A DNA stretch of 64,000 nucleotides from Tenacibaculum sp. MAR_2009_124 (GTDB taxonomy: Bacteria; Bacteroidota; Bacteroidia; Flavobacteriales; Flavobacteriaceae): assembly GCF_900105455.1 (NCBI RefSeq), contig NZ_FNSF01000001.1, positions 1,631,001 through 1,695,000 of the forward strand, written 5' to 3'. Position 1 is the first letter of the stretch; every line of letters begins with the position of its first letter. The notes beneath the pieces are model-generated. The model worked only from the letters and a program-made list of their open reading frames with translations, did no database searches and was not told the origin of the DNA. This document shows positions 26,417 to 35,456 of the stretch, piece by piece. The translations under genes were made by a program, and so were the position numbers.

Positions 26417-26948
26417 ATTTCATTATAGTATTTGAGTAAAAATCAAAAAATAAGAATTCCCTTTATGTATATTATACTATTAAATTAAACTTTCGCCTCG
26501 CGAAATTTTAAACAGTAGTGTTTTATAAAATTAAAAGGGTAAATTCTAGAAAATACAACCTTAAATTATCTCTATTGCATTTTTCATGAATTTACCCATT
26601 AAAACAAGATGTCCCCCCCTTGTTCTAAATAGCCCAAAGGTGTCGCCTAAACACCTATAAAACCAAAACAATGTTGTTTATTCCATAGAATAAACACACT
26701 TCAAATTAAAGGCATTTCTCCTTCAGAATCTATTAATATTGTTATACAGAACGATATTATACTTTTTATCGAGTTGTAAAAATTTCAGAAAAAAGGATTA
26801 ACAAGGGTATATAACTGAATCTCAGTACTTATATTTAATATAGCCTCACTAACCAAACCACTTTATTTGCTGAAAATTAGATATTTAAACAAATAAATCG
26901 TATATTTTTATAACGGTACAATTATTCCGAATCCCCAAAATTAATTCA
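26417..26948. other. Intergenic region upstream of the AraC-family gene
   Basis: About 530 bases, AT-rich, without an open frame, RNA gene or repeat that I can support. Confidence 0.35.
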
Positions 26949-27806
26949 ATGCATCACCCCAATAATAAAAGAAAAGTATTTAATCTAAAGAAACTTGGTT
27001 TCAATGGATGTTTAAATTTTGGCTATTATAACTATCATATCGCTGAACCTAACTTGGAAATCCATAGACATAAAGATTCTATTGAAATGTGCTACTATTT
27101 AAAAGGTGAACAATTTTATGAAATAGAAGAAGAACTATTTAAACTTCGCGGAAATGAATTTTTAATCATCCCTCCAAACATACCCCATGGTAGTGGTAAC
27201 TATCCAGAAGATATTGGTGAGTTATTTTGGTTACAACTTGAACTTTGTGAAAATGGACGCCTATGTTACTTATCAAAAGAAGAGTCCAAATATTTGATCA
27301 ATCAACTTAGAACGAAGGAAAGAAAAATACACAAAGGAACCTTTGCTTTAAAACCTATTTTGGCGAAAATTCTCAAACATTTAGAAAATAAAGAAGAGGC
27401 AATCAATACTATTAGTATCAATAATCTAATCATTCAACTTTTATTAGAAACCATTACTGAAAGTAACAGAACGCCAACTAAAGATCAAACGCATAAGTTA
27501 CATGGTATCGATGAGTTTATCAAAGAAAATATTTATCGTCAAATATATGTGGACGAGCTCGCTGATTTATTTTCTTTATCTACCGCTTATTTCAAAATAT
27601 GGTTTAAACAAAATTTTGGTATTCCACCAAATACTTATGTTAGCCGTATTAAAATTCAGCGTGCCAAAGAGTTGATGAAAACAAATTGTCAAGTAACCAA
27701 AATAGCATTTGAACTAGGTTACAATTCCTCTCAATACTTTTCAACGGTATTTAAAAAACATGTTGGAGAATCTCCTAAATCATATATGAAATCATTAAAT
27801 AAATAG
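26949..27806 (+). CDS. AraC-family transcriptional regulator with cupin domain
   Basis: The 285-residue protein has an N-terminal cupin sensor domain (IHRHKDSIEMCYYLKGEQFY, then LIIPPNIPHGSGN) and a C-terminal AraC/XylS double HTH (about 190-280). The second HTH signature is KIAFELGYNSSQYFSTVFKK, with GESPKSYMKS at the end. Such regulators usually respond to small sugars or related ligands and control adjacent transport or catabolic genes, but no sugar gene is adjacent here. It converges on the MFS transporter gene. Confidence 0.85.
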   Translation: MHHPNNKRKVFNLKKLGFNGCLNFGYYNYHIAEPNLEIHRHKDSIEMCYYLKGEQFYEIEEELFKLRGNEFLIIPPNIPHGSGNYPEDIGELFWLQLELCENGRLCYLSKEESKYLINQLRTKERKIHKGTFALKPILAKILKHLENKEEAINTISINNLIIQLLLETITESNRTPTKDQTHKLHGIDEFIKENIYRQIYVDELADLFSLSTAYFKIWFKQNFGIPPNTYVSRIKIQRAKELMKTNCQVTKIAFELGYNSSQYFSTVFKKHVGESPKSYMKSLNK

Positions 27807-27814
27807 CATCTCTG

Positions 27815-29107
27815 CTATTGAACATATTTTGTTTTCTTAAGTGTGCTAAGAATTATAAAAGAAATTAAAAAGAATATTGCCATGCACAGTACGCTCCATT
27901 GCATCGAATTAGTCATAGCATATAATAAACCATACACAAATGTTCCTAAAACAATTGCTATTTTCTCTGTAACATCATAAAAACTGAAATAAATTGCATG
28001 ATCTTGAGTTTCTGGCAACAGTTTTGAGTACGTCGATCTAGTTAACGATTGAATAGCTCCTAATACAAAGCCTAATAAGCCTCCTAAGCCGTAAAAATAA
28101 AGACCAACATTCTCTAAACTTTTATCTAGTGAAAAAGCGCAAAAACATACTAATGTCCAGATTGCTAAAGTTATTTTTAAGGCTAAAATATTACCATATC
28201 GCTCAGATAATCTAGAAAAAAGAAATGCTCCCAATATGGCCACTATTTGAACGAGCAAAACCGTAATAATCATACTTGTTGAGTCTAAGCCTAATTCCTT
28301 TGAACCAAAAATAGTAGCTGTTAAAATAATGGTCTGTACACCAATACTTAGTAAGAAAAATGAAGCTAAAAACTTTCGTAAATATGGGTAACTTTTAAGT
28401 TCAGAAAAAACAAGTTTTAACTCCCTAAAACCTTTCCATATATAATCACTTTCGGGTTTCCTATTATATATATTATCTGGTAATTTATGAAAAGTAAAAT
28501 ATGCAAAGCCTACCCACCAAATTCCTACAAGAACAAAAGAATATCTCATCATAGTGAGTTTGTCTTCTCCATTCTCCTGAGATAAAATCATTCCAAGACA
28601 AATTAATAGTAATAACACAGATCCCACGTATCCATAAATAAACCCTTTTGCACTAGCTCTATCTTGTTGTTCTGGTAAAGCAATTTCTGGTAAATAAGCA
28701 TTGTAAAAAACAATACTTGCCCAAAAACCAATACTTGCCAAAATAGTAAACCAAATCCCAATCCATACAGTATCAACGCCTTTAAAAAAATACAGACTCA
28801 TTACTGAAAGGGACCCCATCCAACAGAAGAACTTCATGAATTTTTTCTTACTACCAGTATAATCGGCTATTCCTGATAAAATTGGAGATATAAAAGCTAC
28901 TACCAAAAACGAAAAAGATAACGCATAGTTATATAGAGTTTCTGGATGCTCCCACTCTACTCCTAAAAACTGAACAACTTTATCTTCTGTGATTGCTCCG
29001 TAGTACAAAGGAAAAACAGCGGTGCTTATTACTAGTGAATAAACAGAATTAGCCCAATCATAAAAGGCCCAACTGTTTATCACTTTTTTACTACCAATTT
29101 TATGCAT
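27815..29107 (-). CDS. MFS transporter, UMF1/Atg22 family
   Basis: This 430-residue inner-membrane protein has about 12 hydrophobic segments and the opening NSWAFYDWANSVYSLVIST characteristic of the UMF1 family (related to yeast vacuolar Atg22). It also has the loop SRLSERYGNILALK typical of MFS proteins and a late GLLGFVLGAIQSLTRSTYSKLLP. Atg22 exports amino acids from vacuoles; substrates of the bacterial homologues are unknown. It is probably transcribed alone, since a terminator lies just upstream. Confidence 0.82.
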   Translation of the reverse strand: MHKIGSKKVINSWAFYDWANSVYSLVISTAVFPLYYGAITEDKVVQFLGVEWEHPETLYNYALSFSFLVVAFISPILSGIADYTGSKKKFMKFFCWMGSLSVMSLYFFKGVDTVWIGIWFTILASIGFWASIVFYNAYLPEIALPEQQDRASAKGFIYGYVGSVLLLLICLGMILSQENGEDKLTMMRYSFVLVGIWWVGFAYFTFHKLPDNIYNRKPESDYIWKGFRELKLVFSELKSYPYLRKFLASFFLLSIGVQTIILTATIFGSKELGLDSTSMIITVLLVQIVAILGAFLFSRLSERYGNILALKITLAIWTLVCFCAFSLDKSLENVGLYFYGLGGLLGFVLGAIQSLTRSTYSKLLPETQDHAIYFSFYDVTEKIAIVLGTFVYGLLYAMTNSMQWSVLCMAIFFLISFIILSTLKKTKYVQ

Positions 29108-29123
29108 AATTAACCAAATAAAA

Positions 29124-29149
29124 AAACCGTTCTAATATTAGAACGGTTT
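29124..29149. terminator. Terminator downstream of the M48 peptidase gene
   Basis: A perfect 26-base palindrome (13-bp arms, AAACCGTTCTAAT and its complement). On the minus strand a T run follows, so it ends peptidase transcription before the MFS gene. Confidence 0.85.
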
Positions 29150-29178
29150 GCAATATACTATAAATTATAAGTATTTGT

Positions 29179-29988
29179 TTATTTTTTAGCAGGCACATTA
29201 TATTTCGCTGCTAGTTGACGTGCTTCTGGCAAATATGACCTCAATGTTTGAATTCTAGTTTGATTAGAAGGATGAGTACTTAAAAACTCAGCAGGTGCTT
29301 TTTTCCCAGCACGCTGGCTCATTCGCACCCAAACCTCAGCTGCTTCTTCTCCGTTATAACCAGCCATTAACATAAATACCAAACCAAGTTTATCTGCTTC
29401 TGTTTCATGTGTTCTACTAAAAGGAAGCATTACACCAACCTGACTACCTATACCATAAGCCGTATTCCATAAAGCTGCGTTTTTACTGTTTCTAGTACCT
29501 AATGCTAAAGCTACCCCTCCCAGCTGTTGTAACTGTCCTGTAGACATTCTTTCTTGACCATGTTTGGCAAAAGCATGTGCTACTTCATGTCCCATTACAG
29601 CGGCAACTCCATCTTCATTTGCACAAATAGGCATTATTCCAGTATAAAAAACGACTTTACCTCCAGGTAAACACCAGGCATTAACTGTTTTGTCTTCTAC
29701 TAAGTTAAATTCCCATTTATAGGCCTCCGCTTCAGCTTGCATACCATTTGTTCTCATGAACCTATCAACAGCTTCAGAAATTTTCTTTCCAACTCTTTTT
29801 ATTTGATTTGATTTAGAAGCGTCTTTTGATAATTTGTTTTCTTTTAAAAATCCTTCATATTGGGCAAAACTTGCAGGCAACACCTGTGCATCGCTTACCG
29901 TATTTAATCTTTTTCTTCCAGTAATAGGTACTGTACTACACTGTACTAATATAGTAGCCACAAAAGCTAAGGCTATCATTTTCTTCAT
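29179..29988 (-). CDS. M48-family metallopeptidase lipoprotein (LoiP/YggG-like)
   Basis: The 269-residue protein has a lipobox (TILVQC, Cys about 17) and the zinc-protease motif HEVAHAFAKHG, with the third ligand in HETEADKLGL. These features define the M48B/C periplasmic proteases such as LoiP and BepA-like enzymes that act in outer-membrane quality control. The N-terminal phrase STVPITGRKRLN is typical of this Bacteroidota subgroup. Its gene is monocistronic by position and has a strong terminator. Confidence 0.9.
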   Translation of the reverse strand: MKKMIALAFVATILVQCSTVPITGRKRLNTVSDAQVLPASFAQYEGFLKENKLSKDASKSNQIKRVGKKISEAVDRFMRTNGMQAEAEAYKWEFNLVEDKTVNAWCLPGGKVVFYTGIMPICANEDGVAAVMGHEVAHAFAKHGQERMSTGQLQQLGGVALALGTRNSKNAALWNTAYGIGSQVGVMLPFSRTHETEADKLGLVFMLMAGYNGEEAAEVWVRMSQRAGKKAPAEFLSTHPSNQTRIQTLRSYLPEARQLAAKYNVPAKK

Positions 29989-30116
29989 ACTCTAATATTT
30001 TGTTCAGGTTATTATTCAATTATTATGACACAAAAATAAATTTCATGTCACAAAATACCACATTAATTATGCCTTTAAAATTACAAATTCTATATTTAGG
30101 GTAAAAACATCAATTG

Positions 30117-30983
30117 ATGAATTTTACCAACGTGCGTGTACATCAAAAAAGTATTCAAATACCCAAAAAAGTAATTTTACTAGCTAAATCACTTCAATAC
30201 ATATCATCAAATTATGCTGCTAAGTTCGCGGCAAAACTGTTTATTACTCCTGTTCAATTTCCTTCTCCCAAGAGAGAAAAAATGCTATACAAAAGTGCTC
30301 AAAAAAAAATAATTCATATACCTACTATCGATAAAAGTGTTGAAATTTTACAATATGGTTACTCAAAAAGAAAAGTTCTTTTTGTACATGGTTGGGCGGG
30401 AAGAGGCACTCAACTTTTTTTAGCAGCCGATAAGTTATTAGAAAATGGTTTTATGTACGTTTCTTTTAACGGGCCTGCTCATGGAAAGTCATCAGGAAAA
30501 ACTACCTCAATGCTAGAATTTATAGAAACTATAAAAGAAATTGATAAGCAATTTGGTCCGTTCGAAATTGCTATTGGTCATTCATTTGGAGGTATGTGCT
30601 TGTATAATTCAATTGCAGCTGGTTTTTCTGTTAAGAAACTCATTACAATTGGCGCCGCTGATAAGATTTCTGGTGTAATCGAAGAGTTTATTTATAGTTT
30701 AAAGCTAAAAACTATTGTAGCTAAAAAAATGAAAAGAATTTTTGATGAGCAATGGGGAAAAGATATTGACATTCACTCATCGAGTACAATTGCATCTAAA
30801 ATACAAATCCCTACATTAGTTATTCATGATAGTAATGACGGAGATGTACCTGTAAGTTCAGCCATAAAAATTCGTCAAAGTTTACAAGAAGGAATACTTT
30901 TTATTACTGAAGGTCTGGGACATACTAAAATACTTAGAGATAAGAAGGTAACTTCAAAAATAATCAACTTCATAAACAGTTGA
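30117..30983 (+). CDS. Alpha/beta hydrolase
   Basis: The 288-residue protein has an alpha/beta hydrolase core: the oxyanion strand VLFVHGWAGRG, nucleophile elbow GHSFGG (Ser about 160), an acid in HDSNDGDVPVS and a late histidine in EGLGHTKIL. A 70-residue N-terminal helical extension is present. The substrate is unknown. ATG at 30117 is used; a TTG immediately before it is also in frame. The gene is followed by msrB on the same strand. Confidence 0.8.
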   Translation: MNFTNVRVHQKSIQIPKKVILLAKSLQYISSNYAAKFAAKLFITPVQFPSPKREKMLYKSAQKKIIHIPTIDKSVEILQYGYSKRKVLFVHGWAGRGTQLFLAADKLLENGFMYVSFNGPAHGKSSGKTTSMLEFIETIKEIDKQFGPFEIAIGHSFGGMCLYNSIAAGFSVKKLITIGAADKISGVIEEFIYSLKLKTIVAKKMKRIFDEQWGKDIDIHSSSTIASKIQIPTLVIHDSNDGDVPVSSAIKIRQSLQEGILFITEGLGHTKILRDKKVTSKIINFINS

Positions 30984-31011
30984 TTTTGTAGAACACATAA
31001 ACTTTGAATGC

Positions 31012-31476
31012 ATGAAGAAATACTTTTTATTTATTATAATGGCAATTTTATTTTCTGAAGTATCAATAGCACAGAAAAAAGAATATAGAGTTTCTAAATC
31101 TAATAAAGAATGGCAAAAACTCCTTACGCCAAAGCAATATTATATATTAAGAGAAGCAGGGACCGAAAGACCTTTTACGAGTCCACTAAATAAAAACTAT
31201 GAAAAAGGAGTTTACGTTTGTGCTGCATGTAAAACTCCGTTATACAAATCTGAGCATAAATATGACTCTCACTCAGGTTGGCCATCTTTTGATAGAGAAA
31301 TTAAAGGCAATGTTGAAAATGATGTAGATTATAAAATTGGCTACGCAAGAACAGAATTAAAATGTAATACTTGTGGTGGACATTTAGGCCATTCTTTTAG
31401 AGATGGACCCAAAAAAACAACAGGAATACGACATTGCATTAATGGAGCTGCCTTAGAGTTTATTCGAAAACAATAA
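31012..31476 (+). CDS. msrB: Peptide-methionine (R)-S-oxide reductase MsrB, exported
   Basis: MsrB reduces the R epimer of methionine sulfoxide in proteins. The 154-residue product has two CxxC zinc pairs (CAAC, CNTC), the core HSGWPSFDREI and the catalytic cysteine in GIRHCINGAALEF, an Arg-His-Cys variant of the family RYCIN motif. An N-terminal signal peptide (about residues 1-20, ending SIAQ) indicates a periplasmic or extracytoplasmic enzyme rather than the cytosolic form. Confidence 0.93.
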   Translation: MKKYFLFIIMAILFSEVSIAQKKEYRVSKSNKEWQKLLTPKQYYILREAGTERPFTSPLNKNYEKGVYVCAACKTPLYKSEHKYDSHSGWPSFDREIKGNVENDVDYKIGYARTELKCNTCGGHLGHSFRDGPKKTTGIRHCINGAALEFIRKQ

Positions 31477-31483
31477 ATATTTG

Positions 31484-31517
31484 TAAATTAGAGCTAGTAA
31501 TTACCAGCTCTAATTTA
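31484..31517 (+). terminator. Stem-loop between msrB and the DinB-like gene
   Basis: TAAATTAGAGCT and AGCTCTAATTTA form a perfect 12-bp stem with a 10-base loop. There is no T run after it, and the next start codon is only seven bases away, so it may attenuate or stabilise rather than terminate. Confidence 0.6.
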
Positions 31518-31524
31518 TAATAAT

Positions 31525-32079
31525 ATGCAAAACTCGTATTTACCAAGTGTTTTAAAACAAGTAAATTACTATAAGAAAATTGGGTATCAAACTCTTGAAA
31601 AATTAGATGACGATCATATTTTTTATAAACCTGATAGTGATAGTAATTCCATTGCTATTATTGTTAAGCATGTTGCCGGTAATATGCTGTCACGATGGAC
31701 GAATTTTTTAACTGAAGATGGAGAAAAAAATTGGCGAAATAGAGATGATGAGTTTATAAATGACTTTACCACGAAAGAAGAGGTAATTTCGTATTGGGAA
31801 AAAGGATGGAACTGTTTTATTTCAGCATTAAATTCTCTAGAACCTCAAGATCTTGAAAAAATCATTCATATCAGAAATGAAGGACATACTATCACCGAAG
31901 CCATAAATAGACAACTCTGTCATTATCCATATCATATTGGGCAAATTGTTTTTCTGGGAAAACTAATTCTAAAAGAAAAATGGATTTCATTATCGATTCC
32001 AAAAAACAAATCTGAAGAATATAATCTTCATAAATTTAATCAGAAAAAATTTAAAAAACATTTTACCGACGACCAGTAA
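31525..32079 (+). CDS. DUF1572/DinB-superfamily protein
   Basis: This 184-residue helical protein matches the DUF1572 group of the DinB superfamily. Candidate metal-binding histidines lie in AIIVKHVAGNMLSRW and CHYPYHIGQIVFLGK, as in the four-helix DinB/YfiT fold, whose members include thiol-dependent transferases and damage-induced proteins. No substrate can be named. A stable stem-loop precedes the start codon. Confidence 0.8.
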   Translation: MQNSYLPSVLKQVNYYKKIGYQTLEKLDDDHIFYKPDSDSNSIAIIVKHVAGNMLSRWTNFLTEDGEKNWRNRDDEFINDFTTKEEVISYWEKGWNCFISALNSLEPQDLEKIIHIRNEGHTITEAINRQLCHYPYHIGQIVFLGKLILKEKWISLSIPKNKSEEYNLHKFNQKKFKKHFTDDQ

Positions 32080-32106
32080 TAAAATTACTACTCTCCTATT
32101 TTAAAA

Positions 32107-32688
32107 CTACTTTCTTCTCGAAGGAATTCGATAAACGAACATTATTCCTCCACGATAGGGTATTAGCTCACCACTTAAGTTAAATGGTCTGGTTGCAAGT
32201 TCATCCTGTGTATCAACTCGTTGTCCATTGCTATCATATCCTCTATAATGCGCTTGTTGACTTCCTCCTCCTACAAAAAATTCCAGCGCCCAGTTTTTAC
32301 TGATATCTGTTTTATATCCAACAGTTATTCCAAAATAAGTATTTCGACCAGATTGATACGAATATTTTATTTTTCCATATTTCCTTAATGTAAACATGCC
32401 AACACCTATGTGACCTCCAATAAAAAAACCACGCATATTAGGTTTAAAGTATCTCCTATATTCAGGAAAAATTTGAGTAATATGCAAAGGGCTTCCATCA
32501 ATTGAATCCCAAAAAGAAGCTAACACATCCAGTTGAACACTACTTCTTTCTCCCAATTGAATTTCTACACCTACATTCGGTATTAAAAAAGCGGTAGTTA
32601 AAGCATTAAATTTCACTTCGGTTTGAGCGTGAATAGAACTGGATATAAGAAATAACAAGAATAAGGCAGGGGATAATATCTTTTTCAA
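32107..32688 (-). CDS. DUF3575 outer-membrane beta-barrel-like protein
   Basis: The 193-residue protein has a signal peptide (MKKILSPALFLLFLISSSIHA) and then amphipathic strands and a C-terminal strand ending in arginine/lysine, consistent with an eight-stranded outer-membrane barrel of the DUF3575 family (EVKFNALTTAFLIPNVGVEI; FPEYRRYFKPNMRGFFIGGH). Function unknown. It is convergent with the DinB-like gene. Confidence 0.75.
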   Translation of the reverse strand: MKKILSPALFLLFLISSSIHAQTEVKFNALTTAFLIPNVGVEIQLGERSSVQLDVLASFWDSIDGSPLHITQIFPEYRRYFKPNMRGFFIGGHIGVGMFTLRKYGKIKYSYQSGRNTYFGITVGYKTDISKNWALEFFVGGGSQQAHYRGYDSNGQRVDTQDELATRPFNLSGELIPYRGGIMFVYRIPSRRK

Positions 32689-33043
32689 TTTTAAACAATT
32701 TAAGTTTTAAAAACACGCCAAAATTAGTCAAATTCTCGCAATACCAAATAAGATATCTTAACTATTTTTTTAAGCATTTTTGGTATTAACCCTTCGGGTT
32801 TAACAATTCCTACTAGCTTATTAACTATGCAAATAATTCCGATATTTTCTATTTAATAATTTCATTTCCTTTCACCTTTCATACATTAAAAACTGATTTA
32901 GAAACATCTACAACAATCAAAGGTAGATTCTATGAACTACCATTCTTATTTTAACGGTTCTAAAATCAACATTAAAAAAACAGAAATTAATCATAATCAG
33001 TTTAATTTACCAGTGTAAAATCAATATAACTAGAACTAAATTT
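32689..33043. other. Intergenic region upstream of ffh
   Basis: AT-rich divergent promoter region. No RNA gene is recognised; I looked for an SRP RNA next to ffh and saw none. Confidence 0.35.
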
Positions 33044-33045
33044 GT

Positions 33046-33053
33046 TATATTTG
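33046..33053 (+). promoter_or_regulatory. Bacteroidetes -7 element of ffh
   Basis: TATATTTG is an exact TAnnTTTG match 24 bases before the ffh ATG. No clear -33 TTG is seen. Confidence 0.5.
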
Positions 33054-33077
33054 TGCCTCTAAAAATGAAGCCGATAC

Positions 33078-34406
33078 ATGTTTAATAATTTAAGCGAAAA
33101 GTTAGATAAGGCGTTACATACGCTAAAAGGACACGGAAAAATCACCGAAGTTAACGTTGCCGAAACTTTAAAAGAAGTTCGAAGAGCTTTACTCGATGCC
33201 GATGTTAACTTTAAAATAGCTAAAAATTTCACCAAAACGGTTAAAGAGAAAGCCATTGGTCAAAACGTATTAACTACGTTAAATCCAGGGCAATTAATGG
33301 TTAAACTCGTTAAAGATGAATTAACAGCTTTAATGGGAGGTGACAGTGTTGGTATTAATCTTGGAGGTTCTCCTACGGTAATTTTAATGTCAGGTTTACA
33401 AGGTTCAGGTAAAACTACTTTTTCTGGTAAGCTTGCCAATTACCTAAAAACCAAAAAGAGCAAGGAAGTATTGCTTGTTGGTTGTGATGTTTACCGTCCT
33501 GCGGCTATCAACCAGCTTCGTGTGGTAGGAGAACAAATAGGAGTTGAAGTTTACGCTGAAGAGGGTAATCAAAATCCTGTTGAAATTTCTCAGAATGCCA
33601 TTAAACATGCGAAGGCTAACAGTAAAAATGTTGTTATTATCGATACAGCTGGTCGTTTGGCTGTTGATGAAGAAATGATGACTGAAATTTCTAACATTCA
33701 CAAGACTGTTGGACCTCATGAAACATTATTCGTTGTAGATTCTATGACAGGTCAAGATGCTGTGAATACAGCCAAAGCCTTTAATGATGTATTAAATTTT
33801 GATGGTGTTGTTCTAACTAAATTAGATGGTGATACTCGTGGTGGTGCGGCTCTTTCGATAAAGTCAGTTGTAGATAAGCCTATTAAGTTTATTGGTACTG
33901 GAGAAAAAATGGATGCCGTTGATGTTTTCCATCCAGATCGTATGGCGGATCGTATTTTAGGAATGGGAGATGTTATCTCTTTAGTTGAGCGAGCGCAAGA
34001 ACAATATGATGAAGAAGAAGCTAGAAAACTTCAAAAGAAAATAGCTAAAAACCAATTCGGTTTTGATGATTTCCTAAGTCAAATTCAGCAAATCAAAAAG
34101 ATGGGTAGCATGAAAGACTTAGTTGGAATGATTCCGGGAGCGGGTAAGGCTTTGAAGGATATTGATATTGATGATGATGCCTTTAAAGGAATCGAAGCCA
34201 TTATTCATTCTATGACCCCTTCAGAAAGAACCTCTCCTAGTGTGATTAATGCAAGCCGTAAAAAAAGGATTGCTAAAGGATCAGGGACTTCCGTTCAAGA
34301 GGTTAATCAATTGATGAAACAATTTGATCAAATGAGCAAAATGATGAAAATGATGCAAGGTGGAGGCGGAAGAAAAATGATGCAGATGATGCGTGGAATG
34401 AGATAA
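33078..34406 (+). CDS. ffh: Signal recognition particle protein Ffh
   Basis: Ffh is the GTPase that binds signal sequences and 4.5S RNA for co-translational targeting. The 442-residue protein has the N-domain (MFNNLSEKLDKALHTLKGHG), the G domain with GLQGSGKTTFSGKLA, DTAGRLAVDEEMM and TKLDGDTRGGA, and the methionine-rich M domain with the RNA-binding motif ERTSPSVINASRKKRIAKGSG. A terminator follows. Confidence 0.97.
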   Translation: MFNNLSEKLDKALHTLKGHGKITEVNVAETLKEVRRALLDADVNFKIAKNFTKTVKEKAIGQNVLTTLNPGQLMVKLVKDELTALMGGDSVGINLGGSPTVILMSGLQGSGKTTFSGKLANYLKTKKSKEVLLVGCDVYRPAAINQLRVVGEQIGVEVYAEEGNQNPVEISQNAIKHAKANSKNVVIIDTAGRLAVDEEMMTEISNIHKTVGPHETLFVVDSMTGQDAVNTAKAFNDVLNFDGVVLTKLDGDTRGGAALSIKSVVDKPIKFIGTGEKMDAVDVFHPDRMADRILGMGDVISLVERAQEQYDEEEARKLQKKIAKNQFGFDDFLSQIQQIKKMGSMKDLVGMIPGAGKALKDIDIDDDAFKGIEAIIHSMTPSERTSPSVINASRKKRIAKGSGTSVQEVNQLMKQFDQMSKMMKMMQGGGGRKMMQMMRGMR

Positions 34407-34426
34407 AATATAGATAAATAGAATGT

Positions 34427-34454
34427 AAAAAGAGAAGTATTAGCTTCTCTTTTT
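34427..34454 (+). terminator. Terminator after ffh
   Basis: AAAAAGAGAAG pairs with CTTCTCTTTTT around a short loop, with a T-rich tail. Confidence 0.85.
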
Positions 34455-34503
34455 ATGTTTTACTGTCTACTTTTATATATAAATAACAACACAACAACGA
34501 ATC

Positions 34504-35382
34504 ATGATATTACTTGACGGAAAAAAAACTTCGGCAGACATTAAAGAAGAGATTGCTCTAGAAGTTGCAGAATTAAAAGCACAAGACAAAACGGCTCCAC
34601 ATTTAGCTGCTATAATTGTTGGAAATGACGGTGCAAGTTTAACTTATGTAAACGCAAAAGTGAAAGCTTGTGAACGTGTTGGTTTTGAGTCTACACTAAT
34701 TAGACTTCCTGAAGAAACCACAGAAGAAGATTTACTTAATGAAATTGCTGTATTGAATGTTGATAATGACATTAATGGTTTTATAGTACAATTGCCTTTA
34801 CCTAATCATATTGATGAGCAAAAAGTGTTAATGGCTATTGACCCAGAGAAAGATGTAGATGGATTTCATCCTATGAATGTAGGGAAATTAGCATTAAACT
34901 TACCTACATTTATTTCAGCAACTCCTTTTGGAATTTTAGAATTATTAGAAAGATATAATATTGAAACTTCAGGAAAAAATGTTGTTGTTATTGGTAGAAG
35001 CCATATTGTTGGAAGTCCTATGAGTATTCTTTTAGCTCAAAAAAGAAAGGTAGGAAATGCTACGGTTACTTTAACTCATAGTAGAACTAAAGATTTAGAA
35101 TCGATAACTAAGCAAGCTGATATTATAGTAGCCGCTTTAGGTATTCCTGAGTTTTTAAAAGGAGAAATGGTGAAAGATGGCGTTGTTATTATCGATGTAG
35201 GAATTACTAGACTTGCAGATCCTTCCAAAAAGAATGGATTCCGATTGGTTGGTGATGTTGACTTTAATGGTGTAAAAGAAAAAGTTTCTCATATTACTCC
35301 TGTTCCAGGGGGAGTTGGCCCAATGACTATTGCAATGCTATTAAAAAATACTTTGTTGGCTTATTATAGACAAGAAAGTTAA
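34504..35382 (+). CDS. folD: Bifunctional 5,10-methylene-THF dehydrogenase/cyclohydrolase FolD
   Basis: FolD interconverts 5,10-methylene-, methenyl- and 10-formyl-tetrahydrofolate. The 292-residue protein has the substrate-site motif [13 protein letters not shown] (catalytic lysine), the signature [12 protein letters not shown], the NADP site [18 protein letters not shown], and the C-terminal [18 protein letters not shown]. It is full length. Terminators on both sides suggest it is monocistronic. Confidence 0.97.
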   Translation: MILLDGKKTSADIKEEIALEVAELKAQDKTAPHLAAIIVGNDGASLTYVNAKVKACERVGFESTLIRLPEETTEEDLLNEIAVLNVDNDINGFIVQLPLPNHIDEQKVLMAIDPEKDVDGFHPMNVGKLALNLPTFISATPFGILELLERYNIETSGKNVVVIGRSHIVGSPMSILLAQKRKVGNATVTLTHSRTKDLESITKQADIIVAALGIPEFLKGEMVKDGVVIIDVGITRLADPSKKNGFRLVGDVDFNGVKEKVSHITPVPGGVGPMTIAMLLKNTLLAYYRQES

Positions 35383-35402
35383 TAAATTGAAAATACCAAA
35401 AT

Positions 35403-35430
35403 AAAAGACTGCCTCGTTGCAGTCTTTTTT
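35403..35430. terminator. Bidirectional terminator between folD and the surface-protein gene
   Basis: AAAAGACTGC and GCAGTCTTTT form a perfect 10-bp stem with a T run after it (A run before), serving the convergent transcripts. Confidence 0.85.
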
Positions 35431-35456
35431 AGTTTTGGTCAACTCTTTTGATATTG

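Noticed and set aside
32689..33077. SRP RNA gene next to ffh
   Set aside because: No GGAA/GNRA hairpin of the 4.5S type is recognisable here.
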